From Locusta migratoria (taxonomy: Eukaryota > Arthropoda > Insecta > Orthoptera > Acrididae), in assembly GCA_026315105.1 (NCBI GenBank), contig CM048744.1:349889668-349953667 (forward strand): a stretch of 64,000 bases of DNA. The letters are read 5' to 3'. Within the stretch, counting starts at the first letter, position 1. Each line of letters opens with the position of its first letter. Made by a program: the position numbers and the translations under genes. The notes beneath the pieces were generated by a model. The model was not told the DNA's origin, made no database searches, and was given only the letters and a program-made list of their open reading frames with translations. Below are positions 1 to 11,399 of this stretch, piece by piece.

Positions 1-984
1 ACGAGGTACAACGAGGCTACGGTTAAACTAGCGAAAGAAGCAAGAAGCTCACAGTAATTATGTGACAGATGATATTCTATGGGATTACGAACAATAAAAG
101 GAAATACGAACTTTTCGAAAACTCCACAACTTTTTTCAGACAGAAATGAACTTCAAAGCTACCAAGGAAACCCTTATAAGCCATATTCTATCTATGGATA
201 TTTGTTTTAGAAGGTGTCAAATTTAACGTTTTGTTTTGTGCGGACGAAAGGGCATTGTTGCTAAAAGACAATTTTCAGGTTTTCTTTAGAATCAATGCGA
301 CCAGTAGTATACTAAGATGAAATATGGATTCACACGCATTACACAGTAAATAAATGTTGGCAAAGTGATCGTGTGCGAGTAGAATTGTCAAACAAAAGTG
401 ACGGTCAGAGTTTAATTGTTGTTCATGCAGGCGGAGACACGTGTTTCATGGCTCAAAAACCAAAACGTCCGACCACCACTCAGAAACGAATAGCAAAAAT
501 TTCGAAAAAGACGTCGAAACTCAACTTATGCCAGGATTACTACGAATTTCTGTATCCCTTGTAAGTTATAACTACTCACAGCATATTTACCCTTTTTGAA
601 TACTTCTAGCCATTTTAGGTGGACATGTTTGACTGTAATAATGTTCAACCATTTTTTTCCAATAATGTGGCAAGAATGAAACACTCGGAAACTGCCATTG
701 AAGGGCTTAGCAAAATTGCTTCAGGCTTAACATGTAACCGCAGTATCTAACATTGCATTCGAATTTCCAATTTAGATTTGGTCTTCTGCAAAAATAGTTG
801 TGCGTAAATGCATGGCGTGTAGCAGGCCGGAAGCGCTCCACTCATAAACATACTGGTGTTAGCGCCAACTGCTTCCTCCTCTCTTTCCTCCAGCGTAAAC
901 ACAACGGTGCTGCCACAGTGAAGAAGAAATCAGCCCTCCTCCCTCCCCATGTTCAACAGGGGCGACCGGCAGGTAGTCAAACGC
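1..984. other. unassigned AT-rich sequence
   Basis: I see no recognisable element here. A 63-codon open frame at 373-564 (+) ends in a lysine/threonine-rich stretch and runs directly into GTAAGTTAT, a good insect splice-donor match. It could therefore be an exon tail, but nothing in the protein is recognisable and no partner exon is visible. Confidence 0.3.
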
Positions 985-1061
985 AATGCCACAGTTCCAG
1001 AAGCCGCTCCCTCCGAGGTTTGGTTTCGAATCCCCTCTTGGGCATGATGCTGAGTTTGTCC
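985..1061 (+). repeat. degraded tRNA-SINE fragment
   Basis: The stretch keeps a box-B-like GGTTTCGAATCCCC followed by CTTGGGCATG, as in the full SINE copies of the window. It then runs into an A-run (about 1063-1078) instead of the usual SINE body. This looks like an old, truncated copy. Confidence 0.45.
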
Positions 1062-2304
1062 TAAAAAAAAAAAAAAAAATTGGGAGGGGGCGGCAGATTT
1101 GCCGCCCCCCGGATAGTGCCGCCCCGTGCGGCCGCACGTTTCGCACGTGCCTTGCGCCGGCCCTGGCCGTAGTTTTACTCCATGAACAGCGGAACGTGAC
1201 TGTTTACGTGCTCATATCTCATGAACTATGAGTCGTGCGTGATACAATTTAGAAGCTACAGTCAACTATATTTGTGTATACTGTCTGTAAAATTTCCTGT
1301 CGCTACAATTTGTAGTGTTCAAATTATCAATTTTAACGTCTTACCGAGAGCCGTAGTTTTACTGCATAAACATGAAAGGTAGTAAGCGAAAAACTTTTTT
1401 CTTTTCATCATTTTACTATGGTTGCCAGCGAGAAAAAGTTTAATAAAGGTTTGAAATTATGTTTAAAGTTTGTTGCAAGTCGCTAAGTATTTTCATTCTC
1501 ATACAGTGAATTTCAATAGTCTCGCCGCAGTATATGGCCTTTTTTGCGATTTCTATTGGTTATGACGTAATATCTTTTGAACCATGTGCCGTATGTAGTT
1601 CTTAACCATGCAGCAATTGTTACCTCACGGTAAGGAACGTGTGTACCAAATTTGGTTGAAATCAGTCCAATGGTTTAGGAGAAAATGAACAGCATTGTCG
1701 CAAAATGCAGCAGTTTTTCGCGCATCTCATTGTTTATGTCGTCATATCTCGTGAACTATGTATCGTACGTGATTCTTACACTTACGGCGACCGTTCTCAT
1801 GGATTGAAGCTTACTTGTATAAAATTTGAGAAAGATTGGATCAAAACTGAAGATTTGTATGCAACACGTACACACATATGGACACTCTGCTTTATATATT
1901 AGATAGAAAATTACGAATAAACAACAAAGTGCATTTATGGTAAAATTACCATTAGATATTAAAATTGTGTAAACATTCGAACACAACGACAAAAAATAAA
2001 AAAAATTGTCACGTCACGGTTCGAACCATCGGCCCTATGGTGGCAAGGCCACAGGGCTACTACCGACAGACTCTGATACTGAATTATATATTGGCCCTAG
2101 CAAAGCTTCAAAGTCGATTTTCTCGAGAGCCTCTGAGAGTTGCGTCGAAAGACAGTGGCTGATTGTTATTTAAGTTCTGAACTTCACGTAGGTACCATAA
2201 ATATAGATAAATTCAAAAATCCTATACCCATGTGATCACCTTGTGAATTTATTGCAAGGTCCCCGGCGCCATGTACTGTATGAAATCTTAGGTAGACCAT
2301 GATG
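1062..2304. other. repeat-derived intergenic sequence
   Basis: An A-run is followed by a GC-rich patch (1080-1170). The next part contains diverged repeats of a CATATCTCRTGAACTATG-like motif near 1208, 1555 and 1740. Related motifs recur at 4330 and 4490, so this and 4096-4690 are probably one old repeat family split by the LINE at 2314-4086. At 2010-2075 (-) there is a tRNA-like segment with GGTTCGAACC. No gene is visible. Confidence 0.35.
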
Positions 2305-4095
2305 TTTCTGATGTTGTTGTTGTTGTTGTTGTTGTGGTCTTCAGTCCGGAGACTGGTTTGACGCAGCTCTCCACCATACCCTATCCTGAGGAAGCCTCTT
2401 CAACTCCAAATAAGAACGGCAACCTACAGCTGTTTGAATCTGCTTACTGTATCCATCTCTGCGTTTTTTACCCCACACACTTTCCTCCAACGCTAAATTC
2501 ACAATTCCTTGATGTCTAAGAATACGTCCTACCAATCTATCCCGTCTTTTAGTCAAGGTATGCCAGAAATTTCTTTTCTCCCCAATTCTGTTCAGTACCT
2601 CCACATTATTTACACGATCCACCCACTTAATCTTCAGCATTCTTCTGTAGTACCACATTTCAAAAGCCTCTATCCTCTTCCTATCCGCACTGTTTATCGT
2701 CCATGTTTCACTCCCATACAAGGCAACACTCCATACAAATGCCTTCAGAAAGGACTTCCTTAGGCTTAAATCAATATTCGATGTTAACAAATTTCTCTTT
2801 TTCAAGACTGCTTTTCTATCCATTGCCATTCTGCATTTTATATCCTCTGTACTGCGCCCATCATTTTTTATTTTACTGCCCAAGTAACAAAACTCATCTA
2901 CCTCCTTTATTGCTTCGTTTCCCAATCTAATTCCTTCAGCATCACCTGATTTTCTTAGACTGCACTCCAGTACCCTAGTTTTGCTCTTGTTAATGTTCAT
3001 CTTATATGCACCTTTCCGCACACTGTCCATTCCGTTCAACTGCTCTTCCAGGTCCTTTGCTGTCTCTGGCAGAATTACTATGTCGTCGGCAAAACGCAAT
3101 GTTTTTAATGCTTCATCCTGAACTTTAATTCCTTCTCCAAATTTCTCCTTGCTTTCCTTTATAGCTTGCTCAATGTACAAATTGAATAACATTGGAAAAA
3201 GGCTACAACCCTGTCTTACTCCCTTCCCAACCACTGCATCCCTTTCATGCCCTTCAACTCCGACAACCGCTGTCTGGTTTTTGTACAAGTTGTAAATAAC
3301 TTTACGCTCCCTATATTTTACTCCTGCTTGCTTCAGAACTTGAAAGAGTTTATTCCAATCAACATTGTCAAAAGCCTTCTCCAAATCTACAAAAGGTTTG
3401 TAGGTTTGCCTTTTCTTAATCTATCTTCTAGGATAAGCCGTAAAGTGAGTATTGCCTCCCGTGTTCCTACATTTCTCCTGAACCCAAACTGATCTTCCCC
3501 GAGGTCGGCTTCTACCACCTTTTTCATCCTTCTGTAAATAATTCGTGTTAAAATTTTGCAACCATGATTTATCAAACTGATGCTTCTGTAGTTTTCATAC
3601 CTGTCTGCGCCTGCTTTCTTTGGAATGGGGATTATAACATTTTTTTTTAAGTGTGAGGGTACTTCGCCTGTCTCATACACACCAAGTGAAACAGTTTTGT
3701 CATGGCTGGTTCTCCTAGAGACTTCAGTAGCTCTGAGGGAATGTCATTTACTCCAGAGGCCTTGTTTCGCCTTAGGTCCTTCAGTGCTCTGTCAAATTCA
3801 TCTCTCAGTATAGTATCTCCTATTTCATCCTCATCTACTTCTTCTCCCCATCCTACAATATTGCCTCTCAGTTCATTTCCTTCGTAGAGCCTCTCTAAAT
3901 ACTCTTTCCACTTTTCAGCTTTCCCTTCTTTGCTGAGAACTGGCTTTCCATCTGCGTTCTTGATATTCATAGAGCTGTTTTTCTTATCTCCAAATATCTC
4001 TTTTATTTTCCTGTAGGTAGTATCTATTTTCCCCCTATTTATACATTCTTCTACATCCTTGCATTTGCCTTCTAGCCACTCCTGTTTTTCTGATG
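2305..4095 (-). mobile_element. AP-endonuclease LINE copy A, 5'-truncated, with 9-bp TSD
   Basis: The insertion is flanked by TTTCTGATG at 2305-2313 and 4087-4095, which I read as the TSD. Its 3' end on the minus strand is a CAA-type simple repeat (TTGTTG run at 2314-2335 on plus). The 3' end sequence is shared with the copies at 30.3 kb and 45.8 kb. Only the reverse-transcriptase half and 3' UTR remain, and the endonuclease half is missing. A simple-repeat tail with an APE-type endonuclease (seen in copy C) suggests an RTE-like clade, but clade assignment needs phylogeny. Confidence 0.85.
2341..3970 (-). pseudogene. LINE reverse transcriptase (copy A), frameshifted
   Basis: Read on the minus strand, three overlapping frames make one reverse-transcriptase region. 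3970-3647 holds the pre-RT linker with the KASGVNDIPSELLK motif. 3680-3387 holds RT motifs including IPKKAGADRYENYRSISL and GEDQFGFRR. 3384-2341 begins MEKAFDNVDW and carries GVRQGCS and the catalytic RFADDIVIL box. The C-terminal part has YGSETWTI and a basic FEMWYYRRMLKI segment. At least two frameshifts separate the parts, so no full polymerase can be made. The ORF runs almost into the repeat tail, as in the other copies. Confidence 0.85.
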
Positions 4096-5341
4096 CATTG
4101 AAAGTTAAATGTTCAAAATTTCGTCAAGATCAGAATAAAATCGGACATTTTGTCGAAGTACGTAAGTAAAGTACCCTCTGTCATCTACCATACAAAATTT
4201 TACGTAGACAATGACTTTTCTCTCGTTTTGAAGATCACATGTACAAAGTTTTATCACAATCGGATAAACGGCAAGCAGCGCATAAAATACGAACAAACCT
4301 GATGGGGTAATTTTCCCACGCATCAAAGTGTTTATGACGTCTTGTCTCCTAAACTGTAAGTCGTACAATTAAATAATTAGACTGGTAAATTAATTGTTTG
4401 TAAAATATATTGTGAATACATTAAGTAGCAAAGAAGTAATAAATTTAAACGTCATTCATAATGGGACAGTTTTTCTGCATCTCAGGATTTATGACATCAT
4501 ATCGCCAGAATAGTGTATCGTACAGTGATATAATCATGCCTGTAACCTTCGCGAAAATGCAAGCAACATGTTAAAAAAGTTTCTTTGTAATCTGATGAAA
4601 GATGCGGCAGCGCATAAAATACAAACAAACATACAAATATTAATTTTTATATTTTAGAATAGCTTAATTCCCGGTGCTTCGCACGCGTAGACCGGATGGT
4701 CTGCTTTGGTTGTTTCTACTTCTAAATATAAATTTTCTTAGATTTAGCTTTAAAATGCTTTTCTAATCAAGTATTTTGATACAACTTGCCACCCCCTATT
4801 GCACCATTGTCGGCAGAATTCAAAACATTACGAAACATATATATTAATTCTAACCATGGTTCCAAATCCAAATTTTCGCATTTCTAGCATCAAAGGTGTC
4901 TTAGCAGCACCCTTAAAAGATTTTCCCTCATTTCAACTACTTAATAGTTGTATTTCCAAAGATATAGAAACACGTGTTTTTTTTAATTCCAATAAAAAAG
5001 TCTAAGTCCGAAGTGTATTTCTCGCTTCAAAATTGCCTTAATAGCAACGTATTTTTTAAAAAAGCGTTCATCCCCCATTTCAACCCCTTAGGGATGGGAA
5101 TATCGAAAAATCGCTGATGCCTACGTCTACGTCTACAAATTTCAAGTTTTTTCGTCTGTAGATTCACATTTCAGCGCTGTTTTCCTTTAGAAACGGATCG
5201 AGGACGCGAAATTTATTTTTTACAATTTGACAACTTTCTTGGTAGTTTTACTTTTCAAACTGCAATATGCACTTATTTTTCTTCATACGTATGCTTATTG
5301 AAAAAAAAAAAAAAAAAAAAAAAACTGAAGAATGTGCATCA
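4096..5341. other. old repeat remnants and a 24-nt A-run
   Basis: 4100-4640 contains further diverged copies of the motif seen at 1208-1775. Near 4672 a CCCGGTGCTTCGCACGCG segment resembles the GC hairpin found near Helitron 3' ends, but I cannot define boundaries. A run of 24 A lies at 5301-5324. No coding frame is convincing. Confidence 0.3.
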
Positions 5342-5349
5342 GGTTTCGC

Positions 5350-6723
5350 CACAGACATATATTACTAGACTGGCAATCTTCGACCATAGATACTGGTAGA
5401 CTGGCCATGGCATCGTTTTCATGGCACCAGCATCTCCACAGCTAAACCATTGATTGGCAGCAGTCGCGTGGTAGTGTACAGTTGTGGTACAACTTTGTCT
5501 ATGATTATACAGAGTTTTTTGTGAAGGCAAGTAACATTACATTTCAAGTGAAAGAACTATTAGTTTAAAGTGATGGCATTTCTTGAAAACTGTGGAGTTG
5601 TTTATTATATCCGGCTAAGGATTAGCAAAAGTCACGTGGCCCTATATTTGAACCACACCGTGTGTATAGCCGCTCTGCTGTTTGTCCGGTCTGTTAGTAT
5701 CTATGGTCGAAGCTGGCAATGCCATATACATTATCGTTGGTGTCACTGAAGTCTCGCCGCCATATTTCTGTACTTCAAACGTTTAAACAGTCATTTGTGT
5801 TATTACGGAAAACAGTCGTAAAATACCGATCAGCAGTCGTAACTAGGCTGTCTTTATACATTTTACAGTAGTATGGTCATCATAAAAGTGTTGTTTATCG
5901 TGGATGACACGTATTCTTCTTCTTTTGAGAGTTCTTACGAAATCTACAATCCGCTTTGACAGATACAGTGAGTTGCATTTCTTGTTTTTATTAATCTTTT
6001 ACCAGTTTCGATCAACTTAGGCTTTTCTTTCAATACTATGACCGTTATAAATGTGTTGCATGCCGTGGATAACACATATCATTATTCTTTGTTTTTTCAG
6101 GTAACTACGGCCTGCTTTAACTGTACCTTACGGTATAATTTTACTTATCACCCGGCGGGCTCCGCATAATCATGTTGGGAACATCAACAAAACGATATAA
6201 AGCCCTCACTAAGATGTTGATATTCTTAGAAGTCCACACAGAGTAGCTTGATTAGTGTTTCGTACAGACGATGAAGTAAATAAATAATGGAGTTCCTGTT
6301 CTATGGTTCACAGGTTCTTGTATGTACCCTTGTTCAATCAGTAAAACTAATTGCCCTCGTAAACGAAGAATTCATGACAAAACATTTGCGTTGTCACGCG
6401 ATTGGCTAATGCCAACGTCACATGACTGACAACATAATCACATGAGGCCGCCAGGACGCTAAGTAAAATTTAACCGTACGTAAGACGTCCTTCTCATAGT
6501 ACGATTCGACAATGTACGCCTATGTGTTAAATTCAGTTATTGCGGAAGTATTACCTCTAATGCCAATCATGATCAAACCAACCAGTAAAGCTTACAACAA
6601 CATATCGAATCGGAAGATCATAGTAGTACCGTACGGAAACTTTTTGACGTCAGGTGAGGAAGATGGCGACGTCAGGCTTCAGTCACAAAGGAACGTTTGC
6701 CAGTCTAGTAATATATGTCTGTG
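5350..6723. mobile_element. non-autonomous hAT-like DNA transposon (8-bp TSD)
   Basis: The ends are perfect inverted repeats of at least 25 bp, beginning CACAGACATATATTACTAGA at 5350 and as the reverse complement ending at 6723. They are flanked by an identical 8-bp GGTTTCGC at 5342-5349 and 6724-6731. An 8-bp TSD with terminal repeats starting CA is the hAT pattern. At 1.37 kb with no transposase frame it would be non-autonomous. The left end is interrupted by a second insertion at 5378-5712. Confidence 0.75.
5378..5712. mobile_element. 335-bp MITE with 8-bp TSD nested in the outer element's left end
   Basis: A 17-bp perfect inverted repeat, CTTCGACCATAGATACT at 5378-5394 and its complement at 5696-5712, continues imperfectly for about 8 bp more. 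It is flanked by CTGGCAAT at 5370-5377 and 5713-5720. The TSD lies inside the outer element's terminal repeat, so this insertion is younger than the outer one. The 8-bp TSD again suggests hAT. Confidence 0.75.
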
Positions 6724-6731
6724 GGTTTCGC

Positions 6732-6978
6732 TGTATATAACCTCTTCGCTATTATAGTGTCAAAAGTCATCGCTGGTCTTCAGTGTGAATTTTATATAAG
6801 ACAGTGATATCTCTACAAACTGGATGTATAACTTTGGTGTTTTGCACACGATTGGCAAACGAGTTTGCATCAGATATTACGTGACAAGGAATTGCTTGCT
6901 TTCCTCTTGATTTAGAATTTAATTCAATATTCGATGTTGTAGGCTGATATGGGAGTGGAATCGAAACAGATTTTCTTC
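6732..6978. other. no recognised feature
   Basis: This is AT-rich sequence between the hAT-like element and the palindrome. I see nothing in it. Confidence 0.3.
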
Positions 6979-7520
6979 ATATATACATGTGGCGTCTGTT
7001 CCGAGATGAACAGACGTCATTTCTGATCCTGCAGTTGTTATTATTCAACATTCATAGAATATATGACATCAACTGCGATTGGGCAAAGCTGAAAATGTGT
7101 ACCCAGCCGGGATTCGAACCCGGGTCTCCTGCTTTCTAGGCAGTTGCGCTGACCCCTACACCACTGGGGACACAGTGATCACCGCACCTGCAAGGACTAC
7201 CTAAGCACGCCTCCCGTCAAATACAGATACATATACAGATTGAGTACTGTGGGCAGGGCGAAGCTGGGAATTTGTATCTGACGGGAGGCGTGCTTAGGTA
7301 GTCCTTGCAGGTGCGGTGATCGCTATGTCCCCAGTGGTGTAGGGGTCAGCGCAACTGCCTAGAAAGCAGGAGACCCGGGTTCGAATCCCGGCTGGGTACA
7401 CATTTTCAGCTTTGCCCAATCGCAGTTGATGTCATATATTCTATGAATGTTGAATAATAACATCTGCAGGATCAGAAATGACGTCTGTTCTCTCGGAACA
7501 GACGCCACATGTATATATAT
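6979..7520. repeat. tRNA-containing palindrome, arms about 240 bp
   Basis: The left arm (about 6979-7222) is the near-perfect reverse complement of the right arm (about 7274-7520). The loop of roughly 50 nt reads GAGTACTGTGGGCAGGG. Each arm carries a tRNA-like unit (plus-strand copy 7326-7402) with box B GGGTTCGAATCCC. Its putative anticodon loop CTAGAAA would place AGA at positions 34-36, but the long variable arm of a Ser tRNA is absent. I read it as a SINE-like inverted pair, not two working tRNA genes. Confidence 0.75.
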
Positions 7521-7621
7521 AATATGCCGGTAACGGGCAATGATCCTATCGTTAGTGGGGAGGGGTGGGCAAAGTTTGAAGCCCTTACTCTTACGGGAAT
7601 TAGTTCATAACTACGAGTTTG

Positions 7622-7836
7622 AGTACTGTGGGCAGGGCGAAGCTGGGAATTTGTATCTGACGGGAGGCGTGCTTAGGTAGTCCTTGCAGGTGCGGTGATC
7701 ACGGTGTCCCCAGTGGTGTAGGGGTCAGCGCAACTGCCTAGAAAGCAGGAAACCCGGGTTCGAATCCCGGCTGGGTACACATTTTCAGCTTTGCCCAATC
7801 GCAGTTGAAGTCATATATTCTATGAATGTTATATTT
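7622..7836 (+). repeat. solo copy of the tRNA-like unit from the palindrome
   Basis: This repeats the right half of the palindrome, starting at GAGTACTGTGGGCAGGG and ending at the ATTCTATGAATGTT stretch, with few differences. It includes a complete tRNA-like domain (about 7688-7779) with box B GGGTTCGAATCCC. It shows that the unit exists alone, so the palindrome is a derived inverted dimer. Confidence 0.75.
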
Positions 7837-8031
7837 TCTTCACTTTTTCTTGAAATGCTGCTTAGCAGCCATGTTTGAATTTGGCAAGAAACTAAATATA
7901 AATATCTTTGCCTGGCACGCTAACACATCTGAAGTTTAATATCCAGACTGTATAGAGATCAATGATATTAGCTGATGACTTTCAAGCACTATGTCTTCCA
8001 CCCTCTTATAGCTAACGACACGGAACTGCTA

Positions 8032-8257
8032 CAGTCAATCAGGGTAACTTTGCAACAATCAGGGTATCTTTGTACCACTTAATATTTGAGTTTCAAGTGG
8101 CTCATGTTCCACCTATTAGCAATATTTTTCTCTAAAGGTAATTTTTAATATCTCTGTTATAAATAATTCCCCAGTAGGTGGGAAATCATCAATATGAAAG
8201 CCAAATATTAAATGGTACAAGGATACCCTAACTGGTAAACGTTAGCCTGATTGACTG
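8032..8257. mobile_element. 226-bp MITE flanked by TA
   Basis: Inverted ends start CAGTCAATCAGG at 8032 and finish as the complement at 8257. Homology between the arms continues patchily inward for about 90 bp, including AGGGTATC and a TTGTACCA block. TA lies immediately outside both ends, the Tc1/mariner target. No coding frame is present. Confidence 0.6.
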
Positions 8258-8483
8258 TATGGTGTGCAACGGGAGACTTTGTACAACATCAAAAGAGAGA
8301 GATCGTTCGTCTCCTTTAGAGCAAAATATTGACACCCACATGCAGAATTTTATACAAGTCGGTAACTTTCAACTCCCATTTCCTCCACCCCCTTATCGTT
8401 ATCTACGCTCTACCACCACAGTGCACAATGGGAGACTGATACATACCACAGCATAGAACCACTAATTCGTTTGGGATGTGTAT

Positions 8484-8669
8484 CCGCGGCGGAGCGGCTG
8501 AGCGCATTGAGGCGCTATGCTACGATGCGAGAGGCCGTTCCCCATCGCGGGTTCGAATCCCCCCTTGGGCATGGTTGTTTGTGCCGTCTTAAGTATAAGC
8601 TAGTTCCATAAGTAGTTTTTAAGTTTAGTTAAGTCCCATAAGCTCTACAAACATTTGAACTTTTTTTCC
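8484..8669 (+). repeat. tRNA-headed SINE (GCGGAGCGG subfamily)
   Basis: The head reads GCGGAGCGGCTGAGCGCATT, then box B GGGTTCGAATCCCCCC, then the conserved body ending ACAAACATTTGAAC. The CTATGCTACGA middle marks a subfamily shared with 18294 and 59629. Confidence 0.85.
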
Positions 8670-9307
8670 TTCGATGTGTAGTTTTGGCTGCAGAGTGAAA
8701 TATAGGCACAAACACCATAATTTTTATATAAGGCTAGTCACATGTGATAGACTTAATGGTCGTAAGAGTGCATTAGTCCTGTTGCACACGACTTTATTAT
8801 CAGGTCTGCAAGGTATAAAATTGACATTCCATGCATGCGTCACGAGTTTATAGGTTGGAGGGAAGGGCCACATATGTAAAGTACACTAGCGCCAAATACA
8901 TTGAATACCTTCACTAAGCGAGAGCAATAGTGATAATATTGATGACAGTGCTGCTAAAGCAGAATTGCTAAATACAGCTTTCCGAAATTCCTTCACCAAA
9001 GAAGACGAAGCAATTAGTCCATAATTCGAATATAACACCTGTCGGTATGAGTAATTTATATACAGATACCATTGGAGTAGTAAAGCAACTGAAATCACAT
9101 AACAAAAACAAGTCTCCCGGTCCCGATCGTATACCAATTAGGTTCCTTTCAGAGTAAGCTGATGCAATATCCCCATACCTAGCTATCATATGCAACCGGT
9201 CTCTCAGCGAAATATCCGTACCCAAAGACTGGAAAGTTGTACAGGTCACACCAATATTCATGAAAGGCAATACGAGTGATACACAAAATTACAGGCCTAT
9301 ATCAAAT

Positions 9308-9376
9308 TGTTCAAATGTTTGTGAATCAAACTACTTAAACTAACTTAAACTAACATAAGGACAACACATACACCCA
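9308..9376 (-). repeat. SINE 3'-end fragment inserted in the LINE
   Basis: TTCAAATGTTTGTGAATC followed by a short body is the reverse complement of a SINE tail. It is truncated before the tRNA head and sits between two parts of the LINE. Confidence 0.5.
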
Positions 9377-9778
9377 TCGTTATTGTGAAATACATCTAGC
9401 TCTTTAATCACATGTGATGAGTGCTATCGACAAGAGATTCATTCGATATTTCTGGAAGGCTTTTGACACTGTACGTCACAAGTGGCTTTCAATCAAAATG
9501 GCTTGCTTATGGAATATAAGTTATGCGATTGAATTCGCGATTTCCTGTCAGAAAGGACACTGCCGTGCGTGATAATTGGTGGAAAGTAATCGAGTAAAAC
9601 AAAAGTGATATCCTACGTTCCTCAGGGAAATGTTATAGAGTCCCTACTGACTCTAGTCTTTATAAACGATTTAGGAGACAATGTCAGCAGCTCTGTTCGC
9701 GAATGTAATGTAATTTATCCATTAGTAAAGTGACCATGACATCACAAATAACTACTAAACGGTTTAGATATCTGCATG

Positions 9779-9974
9779 GCCGGCCGCGGTGGCCGAGGAG
9801 ACTGAGGCGCTCCAGTCATGGTCTGCACTGCCACTGCAGTCGGGGGTTCGAATCCCCCCTCAGGCGTGGATATTTGTGCCGTCCTACTTCGTAAGTAGTT
9901 CATAAGTAGTTTGTAAGTTTAGGGACTGATAACCCCGCAGTTAAGTCCCTTAAGTTTAACAAACATTTGAACAT
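9779..9974 (+). repeat. tRNA-headed SINE with 16-bp TSD
   Basis: A full copy: CCGGCCGCGGTGGCCGAGG head, box B GGGTTCGAATCCCCCC, body, and CAAACATTTGAACATT tail. TTTAGATATCTGCATG occurs at 9763-9778 and again at 9975-9990. The site is inside the LINE remnant, so the SINE is younger. Confidence 0.9.
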
Positions 9975-10189
9975 TTTAGATATCTGCATGATGTGAAAAT
10001 AAGACGTTGACCATAAATAATTAAAAGTGTGAAGTCATCCACATGAGCATCAAAAGAAAACCGTTAAATTTCATTTACACGGTGAATTCATAAGATGTGC
10101 ACTATGAGCACCAATGTTCGAGTCTGAGAGCAACTACACACATAAAAAAAGCGTTGCATCGCCACCATTCATGACACTGTACATGAAAT

Positions 10190-10415
10190 GGACTCGCATT
10201 CAGAAGGACGGTGGTTCAAATCCACCTCCGTCCATCCAGATTTAGTTTTTCCGTGATTTTCCTAAATCACTCCAGGCAAATGCCGGAATGGTTCCTTTGA
10301 ATGGGCACGGCCGATTTCCTTCCCCTTCCTTACCGCAAAACCTGAGCGTTAAGTTCCGTCTCTAATGACCACACTGTCGATGGGACTTTAAACCCAAAAT
10401 TTTCTTCCTTCCATC
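10190..10415 (+). repeat. second SINE family (CCGTGATTTTCCTAAATC body)
   Basis: A weak tRNA-like head with GGTTCAAATCCACC is followed by a body with TTTTTCCGTGATTTTCCTAA, CCAGGCAAATGCCGG and GGGCACGGCCGATTTCC. The body differs from the common SINE here. A very degraded relative lies at 17745-17955. Confidence 0.6.
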
Positions 10416-10480
10416 AAATGGAATAGAGATATACAAAAACAACATTTCAGTTCTCTTTACTTCTCATGAAAACAGAAATT

Positions 10481-11237
10481 GACAAGTATTCCTTCAAACC
10501 GTCTTGATTGCAAATTATTTTATTTATTAATGATGCGTTTTGCCTCTTAGGAGGGCATCTTCAGATTATCTGCGTGACAGAATTTACACAAAATTACAAG
10601 GCGGAATTACAAACGGCTAAATGGTACATGGGCTTATTTTGTGTTAATAAGACAGTATAAATGGTAAACAAAGCTTACAATGCGCTCTCCGTGGTGTGAC
10701 ACCGTGAGTTGTTATTGCGGTGTTTCTATTTTTCTGGAATTTTTTGATTTCCTTGTCGTCCTACAAATGATCGGGTAACAAGAAATTACAGTTGGAACAT
10801 ACTCGGTAAAGATGTGAGAAACATAAAACCGATTTTTAAGATTACCTGATCACCGCTTCTATTAAGGTAATCTTAAAAATCGGTTTTATGTTTCTCACAT
10901 CTTTACCGAGTATCTTCCAACTGTAATTCGTTGTTATCCGATCATTTGTAGGGCGACAAGGAAATCCAAAAATTCCAGAAAAATAGAAACACCGCAATAA
11001 CAATTTACGGTGTCATACCACAGAGAGCGCATTGTAAGCTTTGTTTACCATTTATACTGTCTTATTAACACAAAATAAGCCCATGTACCATTAAACCCGT
11101 TTGTAATTACGCCTTGTAATTTTGTGTAAATTCTGTCACGCAGATAATCTGAAGATGTCCTGCTAAAGGGCGAAACGCGTCATTAATAAATAAAATAATT
11201 TGCAATCAAGACGGTTTGAAGGAATATTTATTGTCAC
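10481..11237. repeat. 757-bp foldback with about 365-bp arms and terminal hammerhead-like hairpins
   Basis: The left arm (10481-10847) and right arm (10865-11237) are reverse complements with few differences, around a 17-nt loop. Reading outward, each arm ends with CTGAAGAT, a GC hairpin, then (G/A)AAAC and ATTAATAAATAAAAT. No open frame is present. The outer motif matches the type found after the Penelope ORF at 12.8 kb, so this may be an inverted dimer of Penelope-derived end sequence; that link is inference. Confidence 0.7.
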
Positions 11238-11399
11238 TGATTGCTGTACACCATGGATTGGAAATTGACAAGTTGTACTACAATAACCTAGTCATGTATT
11301 TTTGTCCCAGATTGCAGCATACACCGGTACCACTAATACCGATAACACCTACTCTTTCACTGATGAAAGCCTGTGTTCGTCTTAGAATTCTATCCACTA

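Larger units (their letters stand above)
8940..10100 (+). pseudogene. LINE reverse transcriptase remnant, split by SINEs
   Basis: 8950-9307 translates with frameshifts into the start of a LINE reverse transcriptase, including KNKSPGPDRIPIRFLSE and DWKVVQVTPIF, and stops at QNYRPIS. After a SINE fragment, 9405-9730 gives a degraded middle with the equivalents of DFLSERT, VPQGN and LVFINDLGDNVSSS. The element continues past the SINE at 9779-9974 to about 10100 with sequence also found at 25640-25740. The catalytic FADD box is lost. It is the same family as the remnants at 25.0-26.7, 53.6-54.5 and 58.1-59.1 kb. Confidence 0.7.

Noticed and set aside
7326..7402. Working tRNA gene
   Set aside because: The unit is repeated in both arms and at 7688 with shared flanks, lacks the variable arm expected for its apparent Ser anticodon, and behaves as a repeat.
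10144..10170. Bacterial-type or viral origin of replication
   Set aside because: Everything in the window has insect repeat character; no phage, plasmid or bacterial signature was found.
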